In this document: positions 6,841-9,512 of the stretch, piece by piece
Layout: each line of letters starts with the position of its first letter
Position numbering within the stretch: position 1 is the stretch's first letter
NCBI GenBank assembly: GCA_900771325.1
Contig: CAAGNN010000059.1
Location: 1 to 9,512, forward strand
DNA length: 9,512 nt
Direction of reading: 5' to 3'
DNA from: Kiritimatiellia bacterium
GTDB taxonomy: Bacteria; Verrucomicrobiota; Kiritimatiellia; RFP12; DVOR01
Made by a program: the position numbers and the translations under genes
The notes under the pieces: generated by a model
The model's database searches: none
What the model was told of the DNA's origin: nothing
What the model saw: the letters and a program-made list of their open reading frames with translations, nothing else

Positions 6841-6887
6841 TTACACAGCAAAAGCGGTCCGCATTGCGGGCCGCTTTTGTTGTGTAA
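6841..6887. terminator. Bidirectional intrinsic terminator with a 22-bp stem
   Basis: Bases 6841-6862 pair with 6866-6887 around a 3-nt loop (ATT) along the full 22 positions, with only G-U wobbles as exceptions. The stem contains AAAAGCGG/CCGCTTTT, so each strand presents T-rich sequence after the GC core. It ends the + strand operon after rplL and is well placed to stop minus-strand transcripts from the metallophosphoesterase operon. Confidence 0.9.
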
Positions 6888-6889
6888 GG

Positions 6890-7012
6890 GATGACGGATG
6901 ACAGATGACGGATGACAGAGGAAGGATGATGGATGACGGATGACAGATGACGGATGACGGATGAGAGAGCGCTCGCGCAGCTTTCTGTCATCTGTCCTCT
7001 GTCATCTGTCCT
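6890..7012. repeat. Opposed heptamer tandem repeats (GATGACR and CTGTCMT)
   Basis: Eleven heptamers of consensus GATGACG/GATGACA run from 6890 to 6966, with two diverged units in the middle (6918-6931). After an 18-nt spacer, four heptamers CTGTCAT/CTGTCCT run from 6985 to 7012. These are the near-complement of the first array, so the two arms can pair imperfectly. The right arm contains the stop codon and last codons of the minus-strand metallophosphoesterase gene. Confidence 0.85.
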
Positions 7013-8387
7013 CTCTTCTTGCCGTGAGCGCCAGGTTTTCCAGGGTGAGGGAGCCGGGGCTGTCGAAGGAGAGTTCTAGGCGGCAGGCGGTGGCTCCGGT
7101 GGGGACGAGCTCGGTGTAGGTGTGGGTGTCGGGGGACTTGTAGGCGTGGCGCTTGCCTTTGCGCTGGGAGCCGTCGGCGCGCAGGTAGAGGAGGCGGGCG
7201 GCGTGGGGGAGGGTGGGGGCCTCGGCGCGGACGGCGAAGGTCAGGCGCAGGGCGCGGGTGCCGTCGGGCAGGGGGCAGACGGGGGAGAGGAGGGTGAAGT
7301 GGGCGCCGACGGAGAGGGGGTCGATGGGCGCGAAGGAGATGGCTTTACCGTCGGGCGCGGGGGTGCAGGTGAGCAGACCGTGCTCGGGGAGGGACCAGGC
7401 GCTCCAGGGGGGCAGGAGGTTGGCGTTTGGGGCGAGGGCGGCGGGCGGTTCGGCCAGGTCGGTGGCGCTGGGGGCGGCGAGGGTGGGGAGGAGGAGGGCG
7501 AGGATGAGGGCGACCAGGGCGCAGAAGAGCCCGGCCACGAACCAGAAACTGCGCGGGAGGGCGGAGCGTTTGGCGCGGAAGGGGGCGCGGCTGCCGACGG
7601 GGGCTTGCGCGGCGTGGGTGGGGGTGCGGAAGGCGAGTTCGCGCTGGCGCTGGCGGGCGGAGGGGGAGAGGAACCAGTAGTTGAGGGGGTTGTAGCCGTT
7701 GCGGACGACGGCGAGGCGGTAGGGGGCGAGGTCGTAGGGGACGGCGCAGAAGAGGAGGCGGCGGGTGAGGGTGTCGTAGAGGAGGTAGTCGGCGGTGAGG
7801 GTGTCGCCGCGCGGGAAGCCGATGGAGCCGGGGTTGACCACGTAGCGGGCGCCGGGCTTGAGGGTGAGGTCGGCGGCGGGGAGTTTGCGGATGGGGCCGT
7901 CCGGGGTCTCCTGCTTGAAGAGGGCGGGGAAGTGGGTGTGGCCGACGATGAGGAGGGGGAAGCCCTCGGTGACGGCGAAGTTGCGCGCGGCATCCTCCTT
8001 GGTCTCCAGGTAGTTGAAGCGCTCTGGGGCGACGAAGCCGCTGTGGGCGCAGGCGATGCCGGGGAGCTCGAGGATGTAGGGCAGGTCGCGCAAATAGGCC
8101 TTGGCTTCGCTATCGAGGGCGAGGGCGGCGCGCTCGGCCGTCTCGTGGGCAAAGGCGTTGAAGAGCTTGGGATCGAGCAGACCGCAGGCGGCGGCATCGT
8201 GGTTCCCCATCAAGGTGCCGTTGGAGACCTCGCGGACGCGCTCGACGGTCTCGGCGGGCTGCGGACCGTAGCCGACGAGGTCGCCCAGGCAGATGAGATG
8301 GGTGGCCCCGCGACCGCGCGCGTCAGCGAGGGCGGCCTCGAAGGCGGGGAGATTGGCGTGGATATCGGCGAAGAAGGCGATGCGCAT
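7002..8387 (-). CDS. Metallophosphoesterase with one TM segment and exported C-terminal domain
   Basis: The 461-aa protein starts with a complete YfcE/MJ0936-type metallophosphoesterase domain (1-240). Metal-binding motifs visible are ADIH (7-10), LGDLVGYG (34-41), GNHD (61-64), AHSG (114-117) and GHTH (149-152), plus the family NPGSIG (185-190). Family members are di-metal phosphodiesterases or phosphatases; the substrate here is unknown. A basic linker (267-279) leads to one hydrophobic segment (281-303) and then a 155-residue domain rich in beta-type sequence. With no N-terminal signal peptide, the positive charges predict the catalytic domain inside and the C-terminus outside. The tail resembles a CBM4/9-like jelly roll (start NANLLPPWSAW), but this is a guess. 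The start lies 9 nt after the DUF3472 gene without a clear ribosome binding site, suggesting coupling. The last codons (REDR) come from the heptamer repeat. Confidence 0.88.
   Translation of the reverse strand: MRIAFFADIHANLPAFEAALADARGRGATHLICLGDLVGYGPQPAETVERVREVSNGTLMGNHDAAACGLLDPKLFNAFAHETAERAALALDSEAKAYLRDLPYILELPGIACAHSGFVAPERFNYLETKEDAARNFAVTEGFPLLIVGHTHFPALFKQETPDGPIRKLPAADLTLKPGARYVVNPGSIGFPRGDTLTADYLLYDTLTRRLLFCAVPYDLAPYRLAVVRNGYNPLNYWFLSPSARQRQRELAFRTPTHAAQAPVGSRAPFRAKRSALPRSFWFVAGLFCALVALILALLLPTLAAPSATDLAEPPAALAPNANLLPPWSAWSLPEHGLLTCTPAPDGKAISFAPIDPLSVGAHFTLLSPVCPLPDGTRALRLTFAVRAEAPTLPHAARLLYLRADGSQRKGKRHAYKSPDTHTYTELVPTGATACRLELSFDSPGSLTLENLALTARREDR
7196..7294 (+). other. Two G-quadruplex motifs within the phosphoesterase gene (+ strand)
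   Basis: G-runs at 7196-7198, 7205-7209, 7211-7213 and 7215-7219 (loops 6, 1, 1) and at 7266-7268, 7271-7275, 7281-7285 and 7292-7294 (loops 2, 5, 6) both fit the G3+N1-7 pattern. They lie on the template strand of the minus-strand gene, in the part coding for the exported domain. Confidence 0.5.
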
Positions 8388-8396
8388 AGCGCGGGC

Positions 8397-9308
8397 TTAC
8401 TCCGCGGCCGGGGCCTCGGCGGCCATTACGGCCTTCAAGAGGGCCTCTCGGCGCTCGGCCGAGCCCTCGTCCACGCCGCCAACGGGGAAGGTTCCCCAGA
8501 GTTTAACGGTGGCGTTGCGCGTGTCGGCACCGGTGGCCAGCCAACCGCCCTCGGCCCAGGGGCCGGCGTCGATGGTGGTGAGGGTGTTGTTATCGGCCGA
8601 GAACTGGCAACGGTCGGCCGGGACCCACGCCTCGCCCACGTAGGCCCAGAGGCGGGTGAAGCGCGCCGTGCGCACGTGCATCTTGCTCTCGACATTCCGG
8701 CGGAAGTCTTCCAGGAAGGAGTAGGGGCCGTTGAGGACGCCCTTGTTGCCGCCCAGGAGGGTGGAGAAGGTGGCCATCCGGAACCATTCGCCCTTGTCCT
8801 CTTCCCAAATCCAGCAGGTGTAGGCCGTGCGGTGCACCCCATCCGGCGAGCAGGAGACGGCCATCCGCACCGGCTTGCCCACCTCCCACGGATAGCCATC
8901 AATCCGCGATTGGCCGCCGGTGCCCTCGCCGCCGAAGCGCGCAATGGTCACCCCTTCGCCCTGGTAGAGCAACTTGGTGCGCTTCTCTTCGGCCACATCC
9001 TCGGCGCGCGCGGTGAAGTCGTGGCCGTCGGGCACCTCCCAGACCGAGAAGATGGCCACGTGCTTGCCGTTGGGGTATTCCTGGACCCCGGCGTAGCCGC
9101 CGTCGAAGCCCAGCAGACACATGTACGACCCGGGCCAAAAGCGGTCGGCCGTCGCCTCAATGTAGAAGATCTTGGCATCCTTCCCCCAGCCTTGGTGCTG
9201 CAGGTGGACGCTACGCGCCTGCCGCGCCGCCTGCCGCTCGCCATCAGACTGTCCAAACACCGGCACGCACAACAGCGCGCCCAAGAGCAGAAGTGTAAAC
9301 CGTTTCAT
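8397..9308 (-). CDS. Secreted DUF3472 protein
   Basis: A 303-aa protein with a Sec signal peptide (MKR then a hydrophobic core at 5-18, likely cleavage after VFG near residue 19). The mature part matches the DUF3472 family as I know it: ARSVHLQHQGW, a strand-rich stretch with GYAGVQEYPNGKHVAIFSVW (about 71-90), RTKLLYQGEGVTIARFGGEGTGGQS (110-134), TFSTLLGG, and SFLEDFRRNVESK. Members are exported proteins of unknown function, often found near polysaccharide-related genes, and a carbohydrate-linked role is only a guess. GAGG lies 6 nt before the ATG. The gene leads a two-gene operon with the metallophosphoesterase, 9 nt downstream. No catalytic residues can be assigned. Confidence 0.88.
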   Translation of the reverse strand: MKRFTLLLLGALLCVPVFGQSDGERQAARQARSVHLQHQGWGKDAKIFYIEATADRFWPGSYMCLLGFDGGYAGVQEYPNGKHVAIFSVWEVPDGHDFTARAEDVAEEKRTKLLYQGEGVTIARFGGEGTGGQSRIDGYPWEVGKPVRMAVSCSPDGVHRTAYTCWIWEEDKGEWFRMATFSTLLGGNKGVLNGPYSFLEDFRRNVESKMHVRTARFTRLWAYVGEAWVPADRCQFSADNNTLTTIDAGPWAEGGWLATGADTRNATVKLWGTFPVGGVDEGSAERREALLKAVMAAEAPAAE

Positions 9309-9353
9309 CGCAAACCTCGCTTTCGTGGGTCTCTGACTGGAGTTGTTGCGGGG

Positions 9354-9362
9354 AGTATAGCA
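9354..9362 (-). promoter_or_regulatory. Extended -10 promoter of the DUF3472-phosphoesterase operon
   Basis: On the minus strand this reads TGCTATACT, an extended -10 element. It lies 45 nt before the start codon, and the start site would fall near 9347. No recognisable -35 is present; that position lies inside the palindrome at 9366-9403. It resembles the extended -10 of the AAA-ATPase gene at the other end of the window. Confidence 0.55.
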
Positions 9363-9365
9363 AAA

Positions 9366-9403
9366 GCCGTGCTCCGCTGCGCGCGAGCGCAGCGGAGCAC
9401 GGC
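9366..9403. repeat. 17-bp perfect palindrome overlapping the -35 region
   Basis: GCCGTGCTCCGCTGCGC (9366-9382) pairs perfectly with 9387-9403 around a GCGA loop. It sits 3 bp upstream of the extended -10 of the DUF3472 operon. It may be an operator, a cruciform, or a terminator-like hairpin for a gene to the right. It shares the CGCGAGCGCAGCG core with 1573-1585. Confidence 0.75.
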
Positions 9404-9422
9404 GGTCAGCGGTTAGCGGTTA
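9402..9422. repeat. Three tandem heptamers GCGGTYA
   Basis: GCGGTCA, GCGGTTA and GCGGTTA follow one another directly after the palindrome. It is a second heptamer repeat of a different sequence from the one at 6890-7012. Confidence 0.65.
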
Positions 9423-9473
9423 GCGCGCGTTCCGCGACGGAGGGGCTGGGGGAGGAACTGTGCGAGGGCCAAT

Positions 9474-9512
9474 CCGCCCCGGGTTGACCTCGGACCCGCC
9501 CCGGGTTGACCC
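9474..9512. repeat. 22-bp C-rich repeat array (cut by right edge)
   Basis: One full unit (9474-9495, CCGCCCCGGGTTG then ACCTCGGAC) and 17 nt of a second (9496-9512) are visible. They belong to the family at 1707-1772, differing in the variable half (ACCTCGG versus CCCCYCG). The array continues beyond the window. Confidence 0.8.

Noticed and set aside
7122..9416. Long open frame of 764 codons on the + strand
   Set aside because: It is antisense to two well-supported minus-strand genes, is a Gly/Glu/Val-rich low-complexity product, has no recognisable domain, and is explained by the strong GC skew and codon bias of those genes.
9366..9422. End of an insertion sequence or transposon
   Set aside because: No transposase frame, no target duplication and no matching terminal inverted repeat at a partner position; the palindrome is self-contained.

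Overview
The window comes from a GC-rich bacterial chromosome and is dominated by one translation and transcription operon on the + strand (about 1921-6887), flanked by unrelated minus-strand genes. I place the host in the PVC group, probably near Verrucomicrobiota/Kiritimatiellota, with moderate confidence. Three things suggest this: an EF-Tu whose switch I lacks the usual RGITI motif and instead reads like the RDA-K-VTIA type I remember from planctomycete and related proteins; the tRNA-Thr - tuf - rpmG - tRNA-Trp - secE - nusG - rplKAJL order; and the company of DUF3472 and AAA-ATPase/PD-(D/E)XK proteins. No rRNA or other direct taxonomic marker is present.

Layout. 1-1448 (-): the N-terminal part of an AAA-ATPase-like/PD-(D/E)XK protein that runs off the left edge. 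1449-2033: a 585-nt divergent intergenic region with no gene. It holds GC-rich hairpins, three DnaA-box-like decamers, three 22-bp tandem repeats, two alternating purine-pyrimidine tracts and a strong sigma70-type promoter. 2034-6816 (+): tRNA-Thr(GGU), tuf, a hairpin attenuator or terminator, rpmG, tRNA-Trp(CCA), secE, nusG, rplK, rplA, rplJ, a structured leader, and rplL. 6841-6887: a very symmetrical bidirectional terminator. 6890-7012: opposed arrays of heptamers. 7002-9308 (-): a two-gene operon made of a secreted DUF3472 protein followed by a metallophosphoesterase with one membrane segment and an exported C-terminal domain. 9309-9512: its promoter region, which carries a 17-bp palindrome, heptamer repeats and another array of the same 22-bp repeat.

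The + strand operon makes elongation factor Tu, the ribosomal stalk and L1/L11 region (L11, L1, L10, L7/L12), L33, a Sec translocon subunit, the NusG elongation factor and two tRNAs. The operon ends after rplL, whereas in most bacteria rpoB and rpoC follow.

I see no defence system, CRISPR array or insertion sequence. The most notable signals are the atypical EF-Tu GTPase motifs, the L33 with three zinc cysteines, the rpoBC-less end of the operon, the structured rplJ-rplL leader, a composite intergenic repeat present at both ends, and the membrane-spanning phosphoesterase fusion.
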